Shown here piece by piece: positions 1-5,303 of a stretch of 6,345 bases of DNA. Each line of letters starts with the position of its first letter. Position 1 is the stretch's first letter. The DNA is taken from the NCBI GenBank assembly GCA_013816325.1, contig JACDEP010000131.1:1-6345 (forward strand), given 5' to 3'. Source of the stretch: Methylotenera sp. (GTDB lineage: Bacteria > Pseudomonadota > Gammaproteobacteria > Burkholderiales > Methylophilaceae). The translations under genes and the position numbers were made by a program. The notes below the pieces were generated by a model that was not told the DNA's origin, searched no databases, and saw only the letters and a program-made list of their open reading frames with translations.

Positions 1-80
1 TCCGCAACTGCCTTGGCCTCATGCATCGCGAGGTCTAGCATTGCAGTAACAGCAAATCTACCTTTGGTGGTGAGTTTCAT
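1..80 (-). CDS. iscR: IscR, Rrf2-family iron-sulfur cluster regulator (5' fragment)
   Basis: Only the first 26 codons are present; the gene runs off the left edge. The visible protein starts MKLTTKGRFAVTAMLDLAMH, which matches the very conserved start of IscR (E. coli form MRLTSKGRYAVTAMLD) and forms the first part of the Rrf2 winged-helix DNA-binding domain. IscR is a [2Fe-2S]-sensing transcription factor that represses the isc cluster-assembly operon when clusters are plentiful. The cluster-binding cysteines lie beyond the edge and cannot be checked. The ATG at 80-78 has a modest AGG upstream, separated from it by an A/T-rich spacer. A promoter and an IscR-type operator precede it, and cysE lies upstream in the same direction, an arrangement often seen in beta- and gammaproteobacteria. 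Other Rrf2 proteins (CymR, NsrR) start differently, so the call is firm despite the short length. Confidence 0.9.
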   Translation of the reverse strand, partial: MKLTTKGRFAVTAMLDLAMHEAKAVA

Positions 81-107
81 TTAGTTTAAACCTGGATAAT
101 GTTCAAA

Positions 108-136
108 ATTTTATAATACTTGATAACTTTAGTCAA
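108..136 (-). promoter_or_regulatory. Predicted sigma70 promoter of iscR
   Basis: Read on the minus strand there is a -35 box TTGACT (136-131), a 17-bp spacer and a -10 box TAAAAT (113-108). The boxes match 5/6 and 5/6 of consensus with ideal spacing. Transcription would start near position 101, giving a leader of about 20 nt before the iscR ATG. The -35 box lies inside the IscR-like operator, as expected for repression by blocking RNA polymerase. Confidence 0.75.
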
Positions 137-140
137 CTAT
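116..140 (-). promoter_or_regulatory. IscR type 1 operator
   Basis: This 25-bp imperfect palindrome reads, on the minus strand, ATAGTTGACT, then AAAGT, then TATCAAGTAT. Compared with the E. coli type 1 IscR consensus as I remember it (ATASYYGACT-RWWWY-AGTCRRSTAT), I count 22 of 25 positions agreeing. The mismatches are all near the centre and the inner edge of the right half. It overlaps the -35 box and spacer of the iscR promoter. Type 1 sites are bound by [2Fe-2S]-IscR, so the inference is negative autoregulation of iscR and the downstream isc genes. Confidence 0.75.
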
Positions 141-142
141 TA

Positions 143-177
143 TTGCGCTTGGTTCCGCTGCCTTAGCACAATTTTTT
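143..177 (+). terminator. Possible hairpin with T-tract, facing away from the genes
   Basis: The arms TTGCGCT (143-149) and AGCACAA (165-171) can pair with one G-U, with an inner GG/CC pair (151-152, 161-162), and are followed on the plus strand by six T (172-177). Read as a terminator this acts on plus-strand transcripts, antisense to iscR and cysE. On the minus strand the hairpin sits just after the cysE stop but lacks a U-tract, so it could at most protect or weakly terminate the cysE message. The stem is short and interrupted. Confidence 0.3.
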
Positions 178-179
178 AT

Positions 180-1016
180 TTACTTTTGAACAGGTTTTTT
201 TAGTTTATCGGCAGTTGTCTTTGTCGGGGATTTTGCTTTGGAAGTTTTGCCGTTAACCGCTTCTTTAGGATGGATTTTATCCACATCAAAAGCCTGTCCA
301 ACCGCGCTATCGCTTATTTCATCGATGCCTAGGGCCTCGAGTTGTTCCGTTAAGGCTGCAAGTTTCGTTTCTTGCTTGGCGCTTTTCTCAAGCAAGGATT
401 GCATCATCTTAGTCATGGCTTCAGGGTTAAACTTGTCATTATCATCTGCTACGGCATACGCGGCAAAACTATGTTTGATAGCTTCTTCCTTGGCTTTCGG
501 AGCGTCTTCTTCCAAGATGCGCGCAGGAATCCCAACTGCAGTAGCATTCGCTGGTACGTCTTTAACTACTACTGCATTGGAGCCGATCTTAGCGGCGGCA
601 CCAATGGTAATGGGCCCTAATACTTTTGCGCCGGCACCAATCACTACGCCATTTTCAAGCGTGGGGTGACGTTTGCCTTTGTTCCATGAAGTACCGCCTA
701 AGGTGACACCGTGATACAAGGTACAGTCATCGCCCACCACTGCCGTTTCACCAATCACTACGCCCATGCCGTGGTCAATAAACATGCGGCGGCCAATAGT
801 GGCGCCCGGGTGGATTTCGATGCCGGTTAACCAGCGGCCGATATGTGAATTGAAACGTGCCAGCCAGAATAGGCGATGCTCCCATAGCCAGTGCGATAAG
901 CGATGCATAAGCAACGCATGGACGCCCGGATAAGTAGTAAGGATTTCCCAATGCGTCCGCGCTGCGGGGTCACGCTCAAACACGATGGAAATGTCTTCTT
1001 TGATGTGATTAAACAT
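180..1016 (-). CDS. cysE: Serine O-acetyltransferase (CysE, short-N-terminus type) with long C-terminal tail
   Basis: Cytoplasmic enzyme that acetylates L-serine with acetyl-CoA to O-acetylserine, the first step of cysteine synthesis. The 278-residue protein begins with the short helical domain of the EpsC/betaproteobacterial type (ERDPAAR at 14-20; D16 corresponds to E. coli D92). The left-handed beta-helix of hexapeptide repeats spans about 67-167. D81-H82 in DHGMGVVIGETA correspond to the catalytic D157/H158, and R116-H117 to E. coli R192/H193. HGVTLGGT (102-109) and the acetyl-CoA-binding region AVGIPARIL (160-168) are intact. After about residue 170 there is a tail of some 110 residues: a helical part with a coiled-coil-like stretch (206-232), then a Lys/Thr/Ser-rich end likely to be disordered. 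It ends in Lys, not the Ile that docks CysK in classical cysteine synthase complexes. The ATG at 1016-1014 is the family start; no strong ribosome site is seen. It lies 134 bp downstream of trmJ and 99 bp upstream of iscR. Confidence 0.95.
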   Translation of the reverse strand: MFNHIKEDISIVFERDPAARTHWEILTTYPGVHALLMHRLSHWLWEHRLFWLARFNSHIGRWLTGIEIHPGATIGRRMFIDHGMGVVIGETAVVGDDCTLYHGVTLGGTSWNKGKRHPTLENGVVIGAGAKVLGPITIGAAAKIGSNAVVVKDVPANATAVGIPARILEEDAPKAKEEAIKHSFAAYAVADDNDKFNPEAMTKMMQSLLEKSAKQETKLAALTEQLEALGIDEISDSAVGQAFDVDKIHPKEAVNGKTSKAKSPTKTTADKLKKPVQK

Positions 1017-1150
1017 GCTGGAATCTATTTATAAGGACAAATTAAACCAATATTATTTCATAAACTTGACTAAATCACTAGGATATTAATGCTGGAAAAT
1101 TAGCGGTTATATATCCAATGTATGTAAATACTTGCGATTTAATCCATGGT

Positions 1151-1939
1151 TTAATATTTGGAGTGTTTTTTAGGCGTCACAGTCAAAGTTAAAATACCGC
1201 GCAGCAAGTTGATCTCTTCCTTTTCTAGCCTTGCGCGAGCATATAAGCGACGCAGCCGCTCGAATAGTTTTTTTGGCGCTGCCGGGTTCAGGTAACCAAT
1301 ATGTAATAGCGTTTCTTCCAGATGCGAATAAAAGCGTTCTAGATCTTCATTATTCGCTAATTCGATGCCGCCAGGAGCCGCGTCCCTATTGCCTCTCAGG
1401 GCATCGTTTTTCAGTGCTTTAAGTTCTAACACGTCTTGTTCAAGAGCGTGCATACGCATTTCGTAACACATGACTTGCACCGCCATCGCTAGGTTAAGTG
1501 AACTGTATTCAGGGTTGGCAGGAATCATCGCCAGTAGCTGGCAGCAATCCAGTTCGGCATTGCTAAGGCCGCTCATTTCGGTGCCGAATACCAGAGCGAT
1601 TTGCTGATTCTGCGCGATCTGCAGGCCTTGTTGGGCTGCGATACGCGGCGTCACAATCTCATGGCTTAAATTACGTTTGCGCGCACTCAAGCCAATGGCA
1701 AATGCACAACCGACTAAAGCTTCAGATAAGGTATTAGTCACAATGGCATTATCCAGTACATCTGTCGCACCAGCAGCTAAGGCGCTGGCCTGTGGGTCAG
1801 GATAATGCTGGGGATTCACCAGGTAAAAATTCTGGAACCCCATGGTTTTCATCGCGCGCGCTGTCGAGCCGATGTTGCCGGGATGGCTCGTCGCGCAAAG
1901 TACGATACGGATATTATTTAAGGGTTTGAGTGAATTCAA
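1151..1939 (-). CDS. trmJ: tRNA (cytidine/uridine-2'-O-)-methyltransferase TrmJ (SPOUT family), TTG start
   Basis: TrmJ transfers a methyl group from SAM to the 2'-O of nucleotide 32 in the anticodon loop of several tRNAs. The 262-residue length is typical. The SPOUT domain fills about residues 10-165: motif 1 is SHPGNIGSTARAMKTMG (18-34), motif 2 is FGTEMSGLSNAEL (118-130), and motif 3 is IPANPEYSSLNLAMAVQ (139-155), the knot that binds SAM. The remaining about 95 residues are the helical C-terminal extension of TrmJ. Motif 2 has EMSGL where the E. coli enzyme has ERxGL. The start codon is TTG (1939-1937), preceded on its strand by TAGGTAACAAA, a usable ribosome site. No ATG or GTG occurs in frame before motif 1 (the first ATG is Met30, inside it), so TTG is the only sensible start. 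It is divergent from suhB and codirectional with cysE, so cotranscription with cysE is possible. Paralogous SPOUT enzymes (TrmL, TrmH) are less likely given the NPEYSSLNLAMAVQ motif and C-terminal extension. Confidence 0.92.
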   Translation of the reverse strand: MNSLKPLNNIRIVLCATSHPGNIGSTARAMKTMGFQNFYLVNPQHYPDPQASALAAGATDVLDNAIVTNTLSEALVGCAFAIGLSARKRNLSHEIVTPRIAAQQGLQIAQNQQIALVFGTEMSGLSNAELDCCQLLAMIPANPEYSSLNLAMAVQVMCYEMRMHALEQDVLELKALKNDALRGNRDAAPGGIELANNEDLERFYSHLEETLLHIGYLNPAAPKKLFERLRRLYARARLEKEEINLLRGILTLTVTPKKHSKY

Positions 1940-1940
1940 T

Positions 1941-1969
1941 TTGTTACCTACGCACTAAAAAGCTAAAAT
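1941..1969 (+). promoter_or_regulatory. Predicted sigma70 promoter of suhB
   Basis: TTGTTA (1941-1946), a 17-bp spacer and TAAAAT (1964-1969) match consensus boxes at 4/6 and 5/6 with ideal spacing. Transcription would begin near 1976 and leave a leader of about 48 nt before the suhB ATG. The -35 box falls just outside the trmJ start codon, on the ribosome-site side. Confidence 0.55.
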
Positions 1970-1972
1970 AGC

Positions 1973-2002
1973 ATTTTATCAGTTTAAACCTAGCCGAATC
2001 AG
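1973..2002 (-). promoter_or_regulatory. Weak candidate promoter for trmJ
   Basis: On the minus strand, CTGATT (2002-1997), an 18-bp spacer and TAAAAT (1978-1973) form a candidate promoter pointing to trmJ. The -10 is good (5/6) but the -35 matches only 3/6. It is listed because the 84-bp divergent gap must hold a trmJ promoter and this is the best pair I see. Confidence 0.3.
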
Positions 2003-2023
2003 GCCTAGTTAAGAAAAGCCAAC

Positions 2024-2830
2024 ATGCACCCAATTTTAAGTAATGCCGTCAAAGCCGCTCGTGAGGCTGGAAAAATCATCAACCGTGCCAGTAATGACAT
2101 AGGCGCACTCAACATTCAAAGTAAAGCCATCAACGACTTTGTAAGCGAAGTAGACCATGCCGCCGAAGCCACGATCATCAATATTCTGAAAGACGCTTAT
2201 CCAGATCACGGATTTTTAGGTGAAGAGAGCGGCGAAACCAACAAAGATGCAGACAATATCTGGATCATTGATCCTTTGGACGGCACCACCAACTTCTTGC
2301 ATAATTTTCCGCAATACTGTGTCTCTATTGCTTTGCAACAAAGCGGCGTGCTGACTCAAGCGGTGATTTACGACCCGGCGCGTAACGACTTATTTACCGC
2401 AACAAAAGGCCGTGGCGCTTTCTTGAACGACAAGCGTATTCGCGTAAGCAACCGTGCAAAATTGCAGCAGAGTTTGATTGCAACAGGTTTCCCGTTTCGT
2501 GATTTCACGCATCTGGATATTTATATGGACATGTTGAAAGACATGATCAAGAAAACCACGGGTATTCGCCGCCCTGGTTCCGCGGCGTTGGATTTAGCTT
2601 ATGTTGCGGCTGGCTGGACCGATGGTTTCTTTGAAATTAATCTTTCTACTTGGGATGTGGCAGCCGGTGGTTTGATCGTCCAAGAAGCCGGTGGCATGGT
2701 TGGTGACTTTGAAGGTAACGAAGCTTGGTTGAAAACCGGAAATATCGTGGCAGCCAACCCAAAAGTGTTCGCACAAATGCTGCAAACCTTAAGCCCGCAT
2801 TTAACCGATGCGCTCAAATCTCCAAAATAG
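2024..2830 (+). CDS. suhB: Inositol-1-monophosphatase family protein SuhB
   Basis: A Mg2+-dependent, Li+-sensitive-type phosphatase that hydrolyses myo-inositol-1-phosphate and related sugar phosphates. In E. coli SuhB also joins the NusA/NusG-containing rRNA antitermination complex, a role that cannot be read from sequence here. The 268 residues match the family length. Metal-binding motifs are intact: GEESGE (66-71, with E67), IIDPLDGTTNFLHNFP (81-96, with D83 and D86), and WDVAAGGLIVQEAGG (210-224, with D211). The motif RRPGSAALDLAYVAAG (182-197) is the substrate-site region typical of SuhB. The ATG at 2024 gives the family N-terminus (MHPILSNAVKAAREAG); an A/G-rich AAGAAAAG upstream may serve as a weak ribosome site. 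The gene stands alone between a divergent trmJ and a strong terminator, so it is probably monocistronic. CysQ or archaeal-type FBPase/IMPase members are less likely given the motif spacing. Confidence 0.94.
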   Translation: MHPILSNAVKAAREAGKIINRASNDIGALNIQSKAINDFVSEVDHAAEATIINILKDAYPDHGFLGEESGETNKDADNIWIIDPLDGTTNFLHNFPQYCVSIALQQSGVLTQAVIYDPARNDLFTATKGRGAFLNDKRIRVSNRAKLQQSLIATGFPFRDFTHLDIYMDMLKDMIKKTTGIRRPGSAALDLAYVAAGWTDGFFEINLSTWDVAAGGLIVQEAGGMVGDFEGNEAWLKTGNIVAANPKVFAQMLQTLSPHLTDALKSPK

Positions 2831-2859
2831 CAATAGTCATAGATAATAAGCATTCAGTT

Positions 2860-2889
2860 AAACGCCCGACTAGATAGTTGGGCGTTTTT
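2860..2889 (+). terminator. Intrinsic terminator of suhB
   Basis: A 12-bp stem pairs AAACGCCCGACT (2860-2871) with AGTTGGGCGTTT (2876-2887), including one G-T wobble, around the tetraloop AGAT. The right arm runs into five consecutive T (2885-2889). It lies 29 bp after the suhB stop and separates suhB from the efflux operon. Confidence 0.9.
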
Positions 2890-2939
2890 GTATCTACATG
2901 GCATGTGCTTTCAAAAAATCCCAAGTTTAGAAACTCCAC

Positions 2940-2967
2940 CAATTAAATCAAACGTTTGATTTAATTG
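2940..2967. promoter_or_regulatory. Perfect 28-bp palindrome: probable TetR-family operator
   Basis: The half-site CAATTAAATCAAAC (2940-2953) is followed without spacer by its exact reverse complement (2954-2967). The inner core TCAAACGTTTGA resembles operators of several TetR-family repressors that recognise AAAC/GTTT half-sites. It ends 15 bp before the ATG of the tetR-type gene at 2983 and contains a possible -10 box, TTTAAT (2960-2965), with no convincing -35 partner. A second possible -10, TACGAT (2971-2976), lies just after it. Position and symmetry support an autoregulatory operator. It lacks a T-tract and a loop, so a terminator role is unlikely. Confidence 0.8.
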
Positions 2968-2982
2968 TGCTACGATACGCCA

Positions 2983-3660
2983 ATGAAGTTTTGTGAATTA
3001 ATTTCCCCTAAGCGTGCAGATGGTGAAGAGTCCAAGAAGCGCATCATCATGACTGCACTCAAGCTCTTTGCAGAGCATGGTTATACACGTACATCAACGC
3101 GGCAAATTGCCAAAGAGGCCAATGTAAATATCTCAGCCATTGCTTACTATTTTGGCGATAAAGCAGGCTTGTATCACGTGGTTTTTACGGAGCCATTGGG
3201 CACACCAGTGGATGATATTAATCTATTTTCCGATAAAGATTTAACACTGGAACAAGCTTTAACCGGATTGTTCAAAGGGTTTATCGAGCCATTAAAGCAA
3301 GGTGATATAGCACAGCTATGCATTAGATTACATATGCGCGAAATGGTGGAACCCACCGGCTTATGGGAAGAAGAGATCCATAACAGTATTGCGCCATACC
3401 ATCAAGCTTTACTGGTGGTTTTGCAAAGGCATTTGAAAATCACAGCGATAGATGATGATTTGCATAGGTTGGCATTCAGTATTGTAGCGATGGGTGTACA
3501 TTTATATTCAGGACGTGATGTCATTGCACGTATTTCTCCCCAACTTACCGATACGCATGCAGCTTTGGATGTATTGAAAGATCGTTTGGTGATGTTTGCG
3601 CTAAGTATGGTGCATGCTGAAGCCGCTAGAAGAAAACTTATAGAAAATGTTAAGTACTAA
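2983..3660 (+). CDS. TetR-family transcriptional regulator, CecR/CerR-type C-terminal domain
   Basis: Probable repressor of the efflux genes that follow. From the ATG at 2983 the protein has 225 residues. The N-terminal TetR domain (about 16-66) contains the helix-turn-helix TSTRQIAKEANVNISAIAYYFGDKAGLYHVVF (in parts 38-57 and 58-68), with the usual YYFGDK ending. The rest is a helical ligand-binding and dimer domain that looks like the CerR/DUF1956 family (E. coli CecR/YbiH), judged from the NISAIAYYFG style of the helix-turn-helix and the C-terminal layout. A longer reading from TTG at 2965 adds six residues but would begin inside the 28-bp palindrome, so I prefer the ATG. No ribosome site precedes either start, so a very short or absent leader is possible. 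The stop overlaps or nearly touches the next gene, implying one operon. The ligand is unknown; toxic aromatic or antibiotic-like compounds are typical for such regulators. Confidence 0.88.
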   Translation: MKFCELISPKRADGEESKKRIIMTALKLFAEHGYTRTSTRQIAKEANVNISAIAYYFGDKAGLYHVVFTEPLGTPVDDINLFSDKDLTLEQALTGLFKGFIEPLKQGDIAQLCIRLHMREMVEPTGLWEEEIHNSIAPYHQALLVVLQRHLKITAIDDDLHRLAFSIVAMGVHLYSGRDVIARISPQLTDTHAALDVLKDRLVMFALSMVHAEAARRKLIENVKY

Positions 3661-5290
3661 ACCAATAATGAGAAAAAACCAATATTTGAGCCTAACATTT
3701 AAGCTGGCTATATTACTTGGCATGAGTTTGGCGCTTGCTGGCTGCGCCTCGTTTGATTTCATGAAGCAGAAATATTTCCCACAAGATACTATTAAATCGA
3801 CCAAAGTAGCTCCACAATGGCAAGCCGCATTACCGCAATTGTTACCAGCGCCAGCTCTTCCCCACGATGGCAAGCTCACAAACCTCCAAAAATTCTGGCA
3901 GCAATACCAAGACCCAGTTCTGCTGGAAGTCATTGAAGCCGCGGAAAAAGAATCAGCAAATATCGCCACCGCAAAGGCCAAAATTACTGAAGCGCGCACT
4001 AATCGCATCAATGCCAAAGCCGCTTTATTACCTACGCTTGATGGTAACTTCTCAGCTTCCAGAAGTGTGCAACAACCGGATATCAAATATTCCAACTTGC
4101 CAACAGGTTTCAATAGCCAAGCACTTTCACCGACCAGTGGTGCCACTAATAGCGCACAGATAGGCGCGCAAGCCGCTTGGGAGTTAGATTTATTCGGCGC
4201 AAATCGTTCATTATTAAATGCTGCAAAAGCACGTGAAGATGCTGCACAAGCCGGCTGGCATGATGCGCGCGTTTCTATTGCAGCCGAGGCTGCAACTTCC
4301 TATTTCAACTTGCGATTTTGCGAGATGCAATTAGCGGTGAATCGTAACGATGCGAAGTCTCGAGCTGAGACGGCGCGTCTTACTGAAATATCAAAAAATG
4401 CAGGGTTTAGCGCCAGTGGCGAATTGCATTTAGCTCAGGCAAGTGCGGCGGATGCTAATCAACAACTCAAATCCCAGCAAGCACAGTGTGACCTGGCTGT
4501 GAAAGAGTTGGTGGCACTGACAGACCTAGACGAAACGGTGTTGAAACAAAAATTACAGCAAACCCCATTCAACCCTATTGAAGATAATAAAACACTGTTT
4601 ACTATTGCAGAGGTACCCGCGCAAGTGATTGCGCAGCGGCCAGATATTTATAGTGCTGAAGTTGACTTAATAAGCGCCGCCGCAGATATCAGGAATAATC
4701 AGGCTGCGCGCCTGCCTAAAGTTTCCTTGAATGGTTCCATCGGCTACATGCACCTTTCAGGCGCGGGATTTAGCGGTAATGGCGAGATATGGTCACTGGG
4801 CCCCATTTCAATTACCTTACCGATTTTTGATGGTGGCAAGCGCAAAGCTAATGTAGAAAATGCCGAAGCTAAATATGAAGAAGCCGCAGCCAATTACCGC
4901 AGTAAGGTGCGCAATGCCGTGAAAGAAGTGGAAAATGCACTGGTGACTTTGCATAGTACACAGGATAGGCATCCGGATGTGCTGAATGCACTGAATGGTT
5001 ACGAGGCTTCTTTCGCCGCTACCAAGGAAAAAGTGCAAGCAGGATTTGCCAACTTGATAGAGCTGGAAGAGAACCGCCGTAATGCTTTGCAGGCGCTCAC
5101 TAATAGCATCAACCTACTGAAAGAACGCAATAATGCCTGGATAACCCTATATCGCGCCGTTGGCGGTGGCTGGCAGGGCAAGAGCCAATTGGCGGAAGTT
5201 AAAATTTCAGAGTCTGGCTTGATTTCATCGCCGACTTTAAATTCAGCAACTTCGACCTCAACTGACACAAAATCAACCGTAATAAAATAA
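3647..5290 (+). CDS. Outer-membrane efflux lipoprotein, NodT/OprM-type (TolC-like outer membrane factor)
   Basis: Forms the trimeric outer-membrane channel of a tripartite exporter, joining the periplasmic adaptor encoded next. The 547-residue reading begins with a lipoprotein signal: a basic start, a hydrophobic stretch (about 18-31) and the lipobox LAGC with Cys33, followed by Ala, consistent with outer-membrane sorting. Two TolC-type OEP repeats follow, roughly 60-280 and 295-495. Recognisable parts are AAWELDLFGANRSLLNAAKA in the first and the matching NNQAARLPKVSLNGSIGYM and LPIFDGGKRKANVENAEAKY in the second. The family signature LYRAVGGGW lies at 501-509. A Ser/Thr-rich tail of 38 residues after it makes the protein longer than usual. 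Two starts are possible: ATG 3647, overlapping the regulator stop by 14 bp, and ATG 3668, 7 bp after that stop, which gives a tidier signal peptide (Cys at 26). Neither has a clear ribosome site; translational coupling to the regulator is likely. It ends 13 bp before the adaptor gene. Confidence 0.93.
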   Translation: MLSTKPIMRKNQYLSLTFKLAILLGMSLALAGCASFDFMKQKYFPQDTIKSTKVAPQWQAALPQLLPAPALPHDGKLTNLQKFWQQYQDPVLLEVIEAAEKESANIATAKAKITEARTNRINAKAALLPTLDGNFSASRSVQQPDIKYSNLPTGFNSQALSPTSGATNSAQIGAQAAWELDLFGANRSLLNAAKAREDAAQAGWHDARVSIAAEAATSYFNLRFCEMQLAVNRNDAKSRAETARLTEISKNAGFSASGELHLAQASAADANQQLKSQQAQCDLAVKELVALTDLDETVLKQKLQQTPFNPIEDNKTLFTIAEVPAQVIAQRPDIYSAEVDLISAAADIRNNQAARLPKVSLNGSIGYMHLSGAGFSGNGEIWSLGPISITLPIFDGGKRKANVENAEAKYEEAAANYRSKVRNAVKEVENALVTLHSTQDRHPDVLNALNGYEASFAATKEKVQAGFANLIELEENRRNALQALTNSINLLKERNNAWITLYRAVGGGWQGKSQLAEVKISESGLISSPTLNSATSTSTDTKSTVIK

Positions 5291-5303
5291 TGACAGGTAA
5301 CTC

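Noticed and set aside
238..669. A 143-codon open frame on the plus strand opposite cysE.
   Set aside because: It lies antisense to the conserved hexapeptide-repeat and tail coding region of cysE. Its hydrophobic Ala/Ser-rich translation is a typical shadow of such codons.
1017..1150. Gap between trmJ and cysE examined for a terminator or cysE promoter.
   Set aside because: No stable hairpin with a U-tract was seen, and the best promoter-like pair on the minus strand (GTGATT-17-TAATAT) matches consensus too poorly to list. Readthrough from trmJ is possible.
1961..1974. Small inverted repeat GCTA-AAA-TAGC in the trmJ/suhB gap.
   Set aside because: A four-base stem with a three-base loop is too weak for a terminator or a convincing operator, and it overlaps the suhB -10 candidate whose A/T-rich sequence explains it.
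2896..2906. Short dyad ACATG-G-CATGT between the suhB terminator and the regulator.
   Set aside because: Five-base arms are expected by chance at this scale, and it is not positioned relative to any promoter boxes I can identify.
3601..4146. A 181-codon open frame on the minus strand.
   Set aside because: It covers the end of the regulator and the start of the channel gene in antisense. The opposite strand encodes a proper lipoprotein signal and an OEP domain; the antisense product has no motif.
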